From Synechococcales cyanobacterium PMM_0073 (lineage in GTDB: Bacteria > Cyanobacteriota > Cyanobacteriia > Elainellales > Elainellaceae): a stretch of DNA of 17,466 nucleotides. The position numbers were made by a program, and so were the translations under genes. The stretch covers positions 1-17,466 of the forward strand of contig CASBQH010000008.1 in assembly GCA_949127695.1 (NCBI GenBank), read 5' to 3'. Under the pieces are notes generated by a model that saw nothing but the letters and a program-made list of their open reading frames with translations, did not search any database and was not told the origin of the DNA. Positions 7,179-14,800 of this stretch are shown here, piece after piece; the stretch's first letter is position 1, and every line of letters begins with the position of its first letter.

Positions 7179-7312
7179 TGGCGTCAGCGGCTAGAGCAAT
7201 CTGGCGTGGGTGTGCCTGTTGGAAATGTGACTGCCGTGAATGTGACTGCCGTGAATGTGACTGTTATGAATGTGACTGTGGCTCAACTGTACCAATCGGC
7301 GATTTACAGTGA
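7178..7312 (+). CDS. Periodic cysteine-rich 44-residue peptide, unknown function (metallothionein-like or peptide precursor)
   Basis: ATG 7178 overlaps the Rieske stop as TAATG, and AGGAG at 7165-7169 sits 8 bases upstream, a near-ideal ribosome site that also allows translational coupling. The 44-residue product has ten cysteines at 12, 14, 17, 19, 22, 24, 27, 29, 32 and 34, in an exact C-x-C-x2 rhythm (CACWKCDCRECDCRECDC and on), with a short Cys-free leader (MASAARAIWRG) and tail (GSTVPIGDLQ). CxC clusters of this density suggest binding of soft metals or an Fe-S-type cluster; a modified-peptide precursor is another option. I recognise no known family. The rhythm comes from a 15-bp DNA repeat, and a second frame through it is also open (NVTAV repeats from GTG 7206), so expansion without coding meaning cannot be excluded. 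The ribosome site and overlap favour the Cys frame. Confidence 0.45.
   Translation: MASAARAIWRGCACWKCDCRECDCRECDCYECDCGSTVPIGDLQ
7224..7283 (+). repeat. Four 15-bp tandem units behind the cysteine rhythm
   Basis: Units at 7224-7238 and 7239-7253 are identical (AATGTGACTGCCGTG); 7254-7268 and 7269-7283 are diverged. In the ATG 7178 frame the repeat reads CDCRE, in the GTG 7206 frame NVTAV, and the third frame has stops. The DNA differs from the Rieske repeat about 120 bases upstream but has the same period. Confidence 0.92.
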
Positions 7313-7515
7313 GTGCGCTTGTGACAGATTGATAAGTAATTTTTGTCTATGCCATGTTTACGCCTGTTGTTTGCAGATTGCCTCAAACCTGTAGATTTGC
7401 CTCTACAGCCGCTGAGCCAGTTTTGGAGCTGTCACAGTTTAGAGCTATCACAGTCCAGAGCATCTGCAAACTGCGGGCAATCAGCGGCCAAACTAAGGTG
7501 AGGGGAGTTTAAACC
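7313..7515. promoter_or_regulatory. Leader region of the AOS gene with a hairpin and direct repeats
   Basis: A hairpin, CTGTAGA (7389-7395) with TCTACAG (7402-7408) and a 6-base loop, has no T tract. Two direct repeats with a 16-base period follow: GAGCTGTCACAGTTTA (7426-7441) and GAGCTATCACAGTCCA (7442-7457), with a further GAGC at 7458. They end about 55 bases before the AOS start and look like tandem sites for a regulator. No clear -35/-10 pair is visible. Confidence 0.35.
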
Positions 7516-8799
7516 GTGCAAGTTGTCAAAGAATATGTTCAGCGCTGGTATGAAAGTGGGCTAGACCCCGACGAGTATATCTGTCATGGCAAGAAGGACG
7601 GCAACCGGGTCGAAATTGAAGAAGCCGAAACTGGCGTTCGTCGCACGGCGCTGACCTTTTGCACCAACGATGTCTTGGGACTAACCCAAAACCGAGCCGT
7701 GCAGCAGGCCGCCATCGACGCCATCTTAAATTACGGCACCTCAAATAGCTCAACTTCCGTGCTCAGCGGTCGGATTGGTCTGCACCAGCAGCTTGAAGCC
7801 GAGATTTCAGCCTTTAAGCATCTGGAGCATACGCAGCTGTTTTTAAATGCCTGGATGGCAATGCAGGCGCTGATGGATGCCTTTTGCCATCTGGCGATTC
7901 CCGTACCGGGCTTTAAGCATGACCGCGAAACGCTAATCCTGACCGATATTCTAAATCACGGCTGCATTGTCTCGGCGCTGGCCAACTCCAAAACCCGCTC
8001 TGGCAAAATGTTTGGCCATAGCCCGCGCGTGCGGGTGGTGCCTTACCGCCACTGCGACATGGACAATCTGGCGCGCAAGCTCCAGCGCTACGTTCGCCCC
8101 GATGACCGGATCATGGTGGTTTCAGATGCCGTATTCTCCATGGACGGCGATACGGCTCCGCTGCCGGAAATGATCGAAATTCTCTCCAACTATCCCGGCA
8201 GCACGCTGGTGATGGATGAGGCTCATGCCACGGGCGCATTGGGCGCAACTGGACGCGGCATCTACGAGCATTTTGGCATCACGCCGCAGTATGCGATTGA
8301 TCGGGGAGTCATCCCGCTGATTATGACCACTTTCTCCAAGTTTGGGGCTTCGGTGGGAGCGGCGATTAGCACGCATGTGGCCGAGCTGAAGCCCTTGCTC
8401 AACGTCTCGCCCACTTCAATTGGCACCTGCTCGCTGGCTCCGCCGCTGACGGCAGCCGCATTAGAAAGCATTCGTCAGGTGCGGCGACATCCGGAGCTGG
8501 TGCAGCGATTGCAGGAGAATACGCGCTATCTGCGCTCGCGGCTGGCTGAGCAGGGGTTTGAAGCGTTGGGCGAAACCAACGTCGTGCCGGTGCTATTAGA
8601 AGAGGTCAACCCGAAGGACTTTGCCCGCGAGCTGATGAACGAGCATGGCATTTGGGTCTCGCCAATCTGGTTTATCGCTAAGCCCCGCCTGCGGATTACG
8701 GCCAACGCGCTACATACCCGCGAGGAAATCGATCGGCTGATCACGGGCTTGGTGGCTGTGCGGCAGAACCTCTACAAGACCACCACAATCAGTGCCTAA
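7516..8799 (+). CDS. Alpha-oxoamine synthase (PLP-dependent, AONS/KBL/SPT family)
   Basis: Product of 427 residues starting at GTG 7516, supported by AGGGGAG at 7501-7507. The family condenses an acyl thioester with an amino acid, losing CO2, to give an alpha-amino ketone; members include KAPA synthase, serine palmitoyltransferase and Fum8. Visible signatures: CTNDVLGL (49-56, counterpart of NYLGL), YGTSNSSTSVLSG (73-85), LNH (146-148, PLP-stacking His), DAVFSMDGDTAPL (204-216), MDEAHATGALG (233-243) and TFSKFGASVG (272-281), with Lys275 the PLP Schiff-base lysine. The usual F-x-S-G-Y-x-A-N segment reads LFLNAWMAMQ (108-117), an unusual variant near the cofactor. Ordinary biotin synthesis is less likely, since no bio genes are near. 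The Rieske and Cys-rich ORFs lie upstream on the same strand. The acyl partner could be CoA- or ACP-bound. Confidence 0.9.
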   Translation: MQVVKEYVQRWYESGLDPDEYICHGKKDGNRVEIEEAETGVRRTALTFCTNDVLGLTQNRAVQQAAIDAILNYGTSNSSTSVLSGRIGLHQQLEAEISAFKHLEHTQLFLNAWMAMQALMDAFCHLAIPVPGFKHDRETLILTDILNHGCIVSALANSKTRSGKMFGHSPRVRVVPYRHCDMDNLARKLQRYVRPDDRIMVVSDAVFSMDGDTAPLPEMIEILSNYPGSTLVMDEAHATGALGATGRGIYEHFGITPQYAIDRGVIPLIMTTFSKFGASVGAAISTHVAELKPLLNVSPTSIGTCSLAPPLTAAALESIRQVRRHPELVQRLQENTRYLRSRLAEQGFEALGETNVVPVLLEEVNPKDFARELMNEHGIWVSPIWFIAKPRLRITANALHTREEIDRLITGLVAVRQNLYKTTTISA

Positions 8800-8837
8800 G
8801 ATAAGTGCCTTAGATAAGTGCCTCAGATAAGCGCTTA
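8799..8837 (+). repeat. Three 13-bp tandem units at the AOS 3' end
   Basis: AGATAAGTGCCTT (8799-8811), AGATAAGTGCCTC (8812-8824) and AGATAAGCGCTTA (8825-8837) fill the gap between the AOS stop and the convergent hydrolase stop. The period is 13, not 15. Each unit carries TAA or TAG stops. Confidence 0.8.
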
Positions 8838-8855
8838 AGCTTCAGCCTTAAGCGC
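8831..8855. terminator. Hairpin between convergent AOS and hydrolase genes
   Basis: GCGCTTAAG (8831-8839) pairs perfectly with CTTAAGCGC (8847-8855) over a 7-base loop, spanning the hydrolase stop codon. Its place between two convergent genes fits a shared terminator, but neither side has a T tract, so it may instead stabilise mRNA 3' ends. Confidence 0.4.
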
Positions 8856-9707
8856 AGCCTGAAGTAGGCCAATCACCGAGGCGGGCAGCTCCAAATGGGG
8901 CAAGACGCCCGCCTCCGGAATGATCTGCACTGGCTGAATAAATTCCGGGTTTAAGGCTGCCAGCCTTTTGCCGGTTTCTGGGCTGCTAAACCGCGCCTGC
9001 TCGCCCCAAACAAAGCGAGTGGGGACGCGCAGCTCGGCTAAGTACAGCGCCAAGTCAAAGCAGAGATCGCCCCTGAGCGAAGCCAGCGCCGCATATTCGG
9101 CGTTAAACTGCAGCGCCGAGGCTAAATAGGCATCGACCGTTTCGGGCATGAGGCGGCGGCGGTCGGCAAACAAAAACTGCTCTAGAAAATTGCGGACGGC
9201 CAGCTCGTTGGCGGCTCCCAGCTGATAGATTAGCCGGTCTAAGCCCGGAATTCCGGCCAGTCTGGCGGCAATATTTTGAGCATAGTCGAGGCCGAAGTCG
9301 CCATAGCCGGAGGGAGCTACCAGAAACAGCTGCTGGAAAAGCTCTGGTCGCTGAATCGCCAGCCGAATCGTCAGCCCTGCGGTCAACGACGAGGCGACCA
9401 CCACTGCTGGCTCGCCCAGCCAGTCCAGCAGCTCGCTGAGCAGGGTGAAATAGTCGGCGGGGCGGTAGTCGCGCGCTGGGTGGGTAGACTGTCCCCAGCC
9501 AATCAGATCGGGCGCAATCACCCGGTAGTCTGCGGTAAAAGCCGGATAGACTTTTGACCATTCGTAGGCTGAGGAGCCGCCGCCTAAGCTGTGCAGAAAT
9601 ACCAGCGGCTGACCGCCACAGGCATCTAGCGGTTCATAGTAAACCATCACGCCCAGCGAAGTTTTGATCACCTGCTGCCCAAAACCGGGCGGCTGAAATT
9701 GCAGCAT
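8835..9707 (-). CDS. Alpha/beta-fold hydrolase with a non-standard catalytic site
   Basis: Product of 290 residues with an alpha/beta-hydrolase layout: oxyanion-side motif VFLHSLGGGSSAYEW (36-50), APDLIGWGQS (65-74), nucleophile elbow VVVASSLTAGL (102-112), cap region about 135-215, and a late LPHLELP (269-275). Ser107 sits where the nucleophile belongs, but the elbow reads A-S-S-L-T instead of G-x-S-x-G. His271 fits the catalytic His. The strand-end acid usually seen as G-x-x-D is WGEQARF (234-240), with Ala where Asp is expected, so the acid is missing or is Glu236. The enzyme could be an esterase, thioesterase or acyltransferase; the substrate cannot be predicted. It converges on AOS and is 34 bases downstream of the outer-membrane-type gene on its own strand. 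Release or editing of acyl thioesters is inference only. Confidence 0.8.
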   Translation of the reverse strand: MLQFQPPGFGQQVIKTSLGVMVYYEPLDACGGQPLVFLHSLGGGSSAYEWSKVYPAFTADYRVIAPDLIGWGQSTHPARDYRPADYFTLLSELLDWLGEPAVVVASSLTAGLTIRLAIQRPELFQQLFLVAPSGYGDFGLDYAQNIAARLAGIPGLDRLIYQLGAANELAVRNFLEQFLFADRRRLMPETVDAYLASALQFNAEYAALASLRGDLCFDLALYLAELRVPTRFVWGEQARFSSPETGKRLAALNPEFIQPVQIIPEAGVLPHLELPASVIGLLQAALKAEA

Positions 9708-9741
9708 TGTTTAATCCTTGGAAGTGACTCAACTACTCAAA

Positions 9742-10440
9742 CTATTCAAACGGCATCCATTCCAGCACAACTGCCACACGGCTCTCTTTGCGGCTCGGCG
9801 CATTTTGGCGCTCTAGGTCAGTGGAGATTCGCAGATCTCGCGTCACGGCATAGCCGACCGAAAGGCTGCTAATGCCTACCTCCTCGCGGCTGCCCGGTGC
9901 TACCCAGCTTTGCGTCAAGGTAATATCTGCTGCCCCAGTCCGCGAAGGCACAAACCGGACTCTAGCGCCAACGTTCACGCCGTTTGTATGGTCGTGGCCT
10001 GTATCCACCTGCCGATAGCCCAGCACCGGAGCCAAATTAACCCGACTGCCCAGCGGCAAAACATAGTAGTGCAGATCGCCGCCATAGGTGGCAAGCTCGC
10101 CGTCAAAGCTGCCCTGATAGCTGCCGCTGACCGTCAGCCCCGTGCGCCCAATCAACAGATCTTCAATGCCCAGATTAAACCCAGCCTGCGAGTCCTCTAA
10201 AAACTGCGAGTAGCCCGCCCGCAGCCTTGTCCGAAAGCTGGGGTCATGCCGAATTTCAGCGAGAACATCGGGCACCTGCTGCTGCCAGCGTTCCAGCACC
10301 GGGCTATCTGCGGGCAGGGCGGGATCTGGCGCAATCTCTGGTTCAGCGGCTGCGGCTGGAGCAAAGCATCCCGATAATGCCGCCAACAGCGCCAATAGTG
10401 TTCCAGTCCAGTTTGGCATAGACAAAGCTGCGAGCCGCAT
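9742..10440 (-). CDS. Exported outer-membrane beta-barrel-like protein, unknown function
   Basis: Product of 232 residues. The N terminus is a secretion signal: a hydrophobic core (TGTLLALLAALSGCFAPAAA) with both a lipobox-like LSGC and a signal-peptidase-I-like AAAAE, so it may be a lipoprotein or a plainly cleaved protein. After a Pro-rich linker and a helical part (WQQQVPDVLAEIRHDPSF) comes a domain of alternating polar and hydrophobic strands with Gly/Tyr turns (RAGYSQF, TVSGSYQGSF, YYVLPLGSRVNLAPVLGYRQ, GVNVGARVRFVP, SLSVGYAVTRDLRISTDLE), ending in VVLEWMPFE. That pattern suggests a small outer-membrane barrel, though the last residue is Glu rather than the usual aromatic. ATG 10419 (residue 8) is an alternative start. 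It lies 36 bases after the methyltransferase and 34 before the hydrolase, all on the minus strand. Confidence 0.65.
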   Translation of the reverse strand: MRLAALSMPNWTGTLLALLAALSGCFAPAAAAEPEIAPDPALPADSPVLERWQQQVPDVLAEIRHDPSFRTRLRAGYSQFLEDSQAGFNLGIEDLLIGRTGLTVSGSYQGSFDGELATYGGDLHYYVLPLGSRVNLAPVLGYRQVDTGHDHTNGVNVGARVRFVPSRTGAADITLTQSWVAPGSREEVGISSLSVGYAVTRDLRISTDLERQNAPSRKESRVAVVLEWMPFE

Positions 10441-10476
10441 TAGTTCAGAAGTGCAGACAATGCCAGTGTATCGAGA

Positions 10477-11280
10477 TTAGGCTGGCTTAGCCTCGGCCAA
10501 AAACAGATGCGTCTGGTAGGCTAGCCGCACTTCGCCCTGCCAGCGGTCATAGAGCGCCTGGAGTCCGCTGACGAGCTGCTGATAGGCTGCGCCGGATTTG
10601 GGCACATAGGAAGCGCTCAGCGCCACTCCGACTAATCCAGCCCGATCAAGCGGATGCTCGTTGGCAAAGCGCTCTGCCCGGTAGTTTTCAAACAGCTGGC
10701 TTTGCTGGAGCGACTGGGCATCGGCGGCTTTGCGATCTAGCCGTTCAATATAGCGCGGGTCGCTCACCTGGCGGATCACTTCGGTGTATTGATTGGTGAA
10801 CTCATCTTCGCGGTCGCGGTCATTCCAGATTAGCGCTACTCGGCCTCCGGGCTGCAAGATCCGGTGAAACTCGGCCAGGGCGGCAACTGGCTCAAACCAG
10901 TGAAACGCCTGGGTGCAGAATACCAGATCTACTGGCGCTTCTAGTCCGGTTTGTTCAGCGGTTCCGGCGCGAAACTCCACGTTTGGGTGGGGCTGGGCGG
11001 CAGAGCGCATGGCTGCATTCGGTTCAATGGCAATCACTCTGACGCCCTGACTGGCCACTAGGCGGCTGGCAATTCCGGTTCCGGCTCCCAGATCAGCGGC
11101 GGTTAGCTCAGCCGGATCGCCCAGTTCTGCTAGCATGGCGCTGATCGCTGCGACTGGATAGCTGGGGCGATATTTGGCGTAGTCTTCGGCACGGTCAGAG
11201 AAGCGAGCCTGGGGGTTTTGGCTATGCAGCGGTAGAAATAAGTCAGAGGGAGATGAGTCAGAAGCAGATGAGTCAGACAT
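10477..11280 (-). CDS. Class I SAM-dependent methyltransferase
   Basis: Product of 267 residues. After a low-complexity start comes the segment ARFSDRAEDYAKYRPSYP (25-42), common in Methyltransf_11-type enzymes, then SAM-binding motif I TAADLGAGTGIASRL (60-74), the acidic end of strand 2 IAIEPNAAMR (83-92), and VDLVFCTQAFHWFEPVAAL (116-134) with LQPGGRVALIWN as motif III. The C-terminal part (about 160-250) is the substrate-binding region and gives no substrate clue; small molecules are likelier than nucleic acid or protein. The first 14 residues are a Ser/Asp pentapeptide repeat (SDSSA, SDSSP) encoded by 15-bp DNA repeats. It is divergent from the VOC gene, and first of three closely spaced minus-strand genes with the barrel protein and hydrolase. 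Confidence 0.85.
   Translation of the reverse strand: MSDSSASDSSPSDLFLPLHSQNPQARFSDRAEDYAKYRPSYPVAAISAMLAELGDPAELTAADLGAGTGIASRLVASQGVRVIAIEPNAAMRSAAQPHPNVEFRAGTAEQTGLEAPVDLVFCTQAFHWFEPVAALAEFHRILQPGGRVALIWNDRDREDEFTNQYTEVIRQVSDPRYIERLDRKAADAQSLQQSQLFENYRAERFANEHPLDRAGLVGVALSASYVPKSGAAYQQLVSGLQALYDRWQGEVRLAYQTHLFLAEAKPA
11240..11280 (-). repeat. 15-bp repeat at the methyltransferase 5' end
   Basis: On the plus strand the units are AAGTCAGAGGGAGAT (11240-11254), GAGTCAGAAGCAGAT (11255-11269) and a partial GAGTCAGACAT (11270-11280) that includes the start codon. They encode the SDSSA/SDSSP repeat, again 15 bases per unit. Confidence 0.75.
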
Positions 11281-11349
11281 GAATTAGGGCGCGGTGGATG
11301 CTTGGTTTAGATCCTAGCGCTGCTTGACGCGATCTGGACTGGCGCGACC

Positions 11350-11378
11350 TTGACTTGGCAGAGCAGCTGTACTATTCT
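11350..11378 (+). promoter_or_regulatory. Predicted sigma-70 promoter of the VOC gene
   Basis: TTGACT (11350-11355) and TATTCT (11373-11378) are spaced by 17 bases, close to consensus. Transcription would start near 11385, giving a leader of about 20 bases with GGGAG (11393-11397) placed 8 bases before ATG 11406. This supports 11406 over the upstream in-frame start at 11355. Confidence 0.6.
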
Positions 11379-11405
11379 CAGCAGGCTATGTTGGGAGAAC
11401 CTGCA

Positions 11406-11810
11406 ATGAAATTTGGCTACACGATTCTCTATGTCCAGGATGTGGCGGAGGCGGTGCAGTTTTATGAGCTGGCCTTTGGCTTAGAGCGACGGTTTATTCA
11501 CCAAAGCGGTCAATATGCTGAGCTAGAGACGGGCGCAACAACGCTGGCTTTTGCCAACAATGAGCTGGCGCAGTCAAATTTGCCGGAACCGTACCGGGAA
11601 AATCACCTGACGCAGCCGCCTGCCGGCATTGAAATTGGTCTGGTTTGCGATGATGTGCCTGCGGCTTTTGCTCATGCGGTCGAGACGGGCGCAGTGGCAG
11701 TGGCCGAACCCAAAATTAAGCCTTGGGGGCAGACAGTGGCCTATCTGCGCGACTTGGACGGCGTGTTGATTGAGCTATGCAGCCCAATGGCTGAGCCTAG
11801 CCTCAGCTGA
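11406..11810 (+). CDS. VOC-superfamily protein (glyoxalase/bleomycin-resistance fold)
   Basis: Product of 134 residues from ATG 11406. Two beta-alpha-beta-beta-beta halves are visible: MKFGYTILYVQDVAEAVQFY with LERRF and ATTLAFA in the first, and IEIGLVCDDVPAAFAHAVETGA with GQTVAYLRDLDGVLIELCSP in the second. The late Glu of LIEL and the Glu of GIEIGLV could bind metal, but the first-strand His typical of glyoxalase I is a Tyr/Thr region (GYTILYV), so this is not a glyoxalase I like the one at 3417-3845. Family members include antibiotic-binding resistance proteins, dioxygenases and isomerases; I cannot choose among them. It is transcribed alone, convergent with the PKS with only 27 bases between stops. 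A role in product resistance is possible but unsupported. Confidence 0.8.
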   Translation: MKFGYTILYVQDVAEAVQFYELAFGLERRFIHQSGQYAELETGATTLAFANNELAQSNLPEPYRENHLTQPPAGIEIGLVCDDVPAAFAHAVETGAVAVAEPKIKPWGQTVAYLRDLDGVLIELCSPMAEPSLS

Positions 11811-11837
11811 GACGGCGGTTCGAGGATTGGCTCAGCG

Positions 11838-14800
11838 CTATTCGCTCAGCTGCTCTAGCTCCTGTATGAGCAGCGCTTCTGCTTCAGTCTCGGAAAGCTG
11901 TTGAATCAGCTCGGAGGCTGAAGGTGGGGGTTGCTCGGTGGTTAAGCCCAGCGTTTGCAGCAGATAATTTGCCAAGGCTGTTAGCGTCGGGTGATCAAAC
12001 AGCAGCGTTGAGGAGAGCCGACAGTCGAAGGTTTTTTGCAGCAGGTTGCGGAGTTCGACGGCAGTGAGTGAATCCATGCCGAGTTCTGATAAGCCCTGCT
12101 GCGGATCGAGCGCGGTGCTGATGCCCAAAATTTTGCTAATCTGCTGGCTGAGATGATCGAGCAGCAATCCAAATTGCGCTGTCGCAGGCGTGGCTCGTAG
12201 CTGCTGTAAAAAGCTTTGAGACGGTGACTCAGCCTGATGAAATTCAGCAAAGAACGGGAGATCTGGACTCTGCCATTTGCGCCAGTCGATCGGCAGTACG
12301 CCAACTTGCGGCTGCGGCTGTTGCAGTAAATAGCCCAAAATCTCTAGCCCCTGAGCAGGCGCAATGGCCGTCATGCCAGCATCAAGCTGGAGCTGAGCGG
12401 CCATGCCTTCGCCCGCCCAAGCGCCCCAGTTGACGCTGAGGCTGGGTGAGCCATTGGCCTGTCGGTAGTGAGCGAGCGCATCTAAAAAGGCGTTGGCAGC
12501 CGCATAGTTGGCCTGCCCGCGAGCGCCAATTAGTGAGGCGGCTGAGGAGAATAGTACGAAGTGATCGAGCGCTTTGGCTTGGGTGAGCCAATGCAGGTTC
12601 CAAGCGCCTTCAACTTTCGCTGACATTACTGACTCAAAGTGTTTCCAAGTCAAGTTCTGTAAGGTTGCATCCTCTAGCATTCCGGCAGCGTGAAAGATGG
12701 CGTGAACTGGATGCGAATTAAACAGCGAGGCCATTTGCTCAAAATTGGCAACATCAGCTTGAATGATTTCAACCTGCGCTCCGGCTTGCTGAAGTGCAGC
12801 AATTTTGGTAGCTGCTCGCTCGCTGGGCAAACTCCGCCCGACCAAAATTAGCTGCTTTGCACCCTGACCAATCAGCCATTCAGCGAGCGCCAACCCTAGC
12901 ACACCCCAGCCGCCTGTAATCAAATAACAAGCCTCAGCTCGAACCGCTTTAAAGTTTGCCGTTGGGGGAGTAGCGCCATCTATTTCCAGCACAATTTTGC
13001 CGATATGCTTGGCCTGCTGCATCTGTCGAAAGGCCGCAACAGCCTGCGCGGCTGGAAATTGGGTGATGGGTAAGGGCTGAAGCTGACCCGACTCAAATTG
13101 CGGCAAGAGCTGAGCCAGCATCGTCTGAATGCGCTGAGGCCGCTGCTGCGTGATCTGCACCAAGTCTACGATGGCGTAGCTGACATCAGCTCTGAGCGCG
13201 GCGACTTGAGCAGGCGACAAAATTTCGGTTTTGCCAATTTCAATCAGCCGTCCGTTTGGGCGTAAGGTCGATAAACTCTGAGGGATAAATTCACCCGACA
13301 AGCTATTCAAAATAACATCAACGCCGCCTGCATTTTGAATCGCAGCGGCAAAGTCAAGACTACGCGAGCTATAAAGCTGCTGAACGCCCTGTGAACGCAA
13401 AAATTCCCATTTTGCTGGAGCAGCGGTCGCGAAAATTTCGGCTCCGACAGACTGCGCCATCTGAATCGCCGCTTGCCCGACACCCCCTGCGGCGGCATGA
13501 ATCAAAACTCGTTCACCAGCCTTAAGCTGAGCTAGTTCGATTAGCGCATAATGGGCGGTTAAAAAAGCAGTGGGCAGCGTCGCGGCGGCGGCAAAATCGA
13601 GCTGAGCGGGCTTGCGAACCACCAGCCGCGCATCGACGGTGACAAACTGCCCCAAGCTGCCTGCGGCAATGGCAATCACGGCATCGCCTCGCTGCAAGTG
13701 CTGCACCGCTGAGCCAACGGCAACCACTTCGCCTGCGGCTTCTAGCCCTAGTAGTCCAGCCTCGCCCGGATAGAGATCGAGCGCGTTCAGTACATCTCGA
13801 AAGTTGAGTCCGGCGGCGTAGATTTGCAGTTCTACTTCGGTTGGGGCGGGCGTTCGACGTGGTGTTTCCTGCCAGCGCAGATGGTCTAAACTGCCCCGCT
13901 GCGAAATTTCGAGCCGCTGCCCGGTTGCTGTGGCATTGGTGACAGGTACAAGCCGCGCTACATATCGCTGTCCTGCGGCAAAGGCAATTTGATCTTCAGA
14001 GCCGTGATGCAGCTCGGCAAACAGCAGATCTGCATCAAGTTGCTCTGGATCAAGATCAATTCGCACGGGCGAGAATTCGGGATGCTCTAAGGCCATGACT
14101 TGCCCCATCCCCCAAAGGCAAGCCTGGTGAGGCTGGGTGACGCTACGCCTGCCCGCTGCCTGCGCTCCACAGGTGATAAACCAGCAGCGCGGCAGATGGG
14201 GCAAGACAACATGGGTGAGCGCTTGAAGCAGATGCAGCGCAGATTCGCAGGGGTTATGAGTATCTAGGCTCCAGAGATGAATCACACCGCGCAGGGAGCC
14301 TTGTGGCCCAATTTGGATCAGCATCTGCTCAAAGTCGGCGGGCTGAGATGGATTCAGATAAAATATTCGATCTTGCTCTCGATAAACTTCGCTCGGATAT
14401 ACCAGATGACAAACTTGACCGGATGCTTCTAGCTTTGCGGCCAGCCCTGCCCCAATGCCCTGCGGGTCTGCAAAAATAATCCAGATACCGTCAGGCAGGA
14501 GGTCTAGCTGTAACTGCGGCTGTAGTCGCCATTCTGGTTTGTAGAGCCAGTCCTGCCAAGCAGCGCTCTGAGTTTGCTTGAGCTGAAGTTGATTGATTGC
14601 AGTAATGACATGGCCTGCGGGATCAAAAATTTGAACGTCGGCGGTAATTTGCTCTGCTCGTTCAGTTTGTAGCGTCACATGCGCCCAGCATTCAGATGAG
14701 TCAGCCGAGTCAGCCAGCAAATCTAGCTTTTTGAGACCAACAGGCAAGTAGCGATTCGAGCGCAGGTGTTCTGGCAAAGCCGCAGAAATGACCTGAAAGG

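Noticed and set aside
7011..7283. Possible CRISPR-like array from the closely spaced repeats
   Set aside because: Units are contiguous 15-mers without spacers and lie in coding frames; no cas genes are present.
9103..9561. 152-codon minus-strand frame within the hydrolase gene
   Set aside because: An alternate frame of the same strand as the hydrolase, Arg/Pro/Ser-rich and without motifs.
7178..9707. Saxitoxin-type cluster, because of AOS plus Rieske proteins
   Set aside because: The AOS here is a free-standing protein rather than part of an SxtA-like fusion, and no amidinotransferase or other sxt-like genes are present.
11800..11850. Terminator between the VOC gene and PKS
   Set aside because: Only short dyads (CTCAGCTGAG; AGCG with CGCT) and no T tract, so there is not enough for a call.
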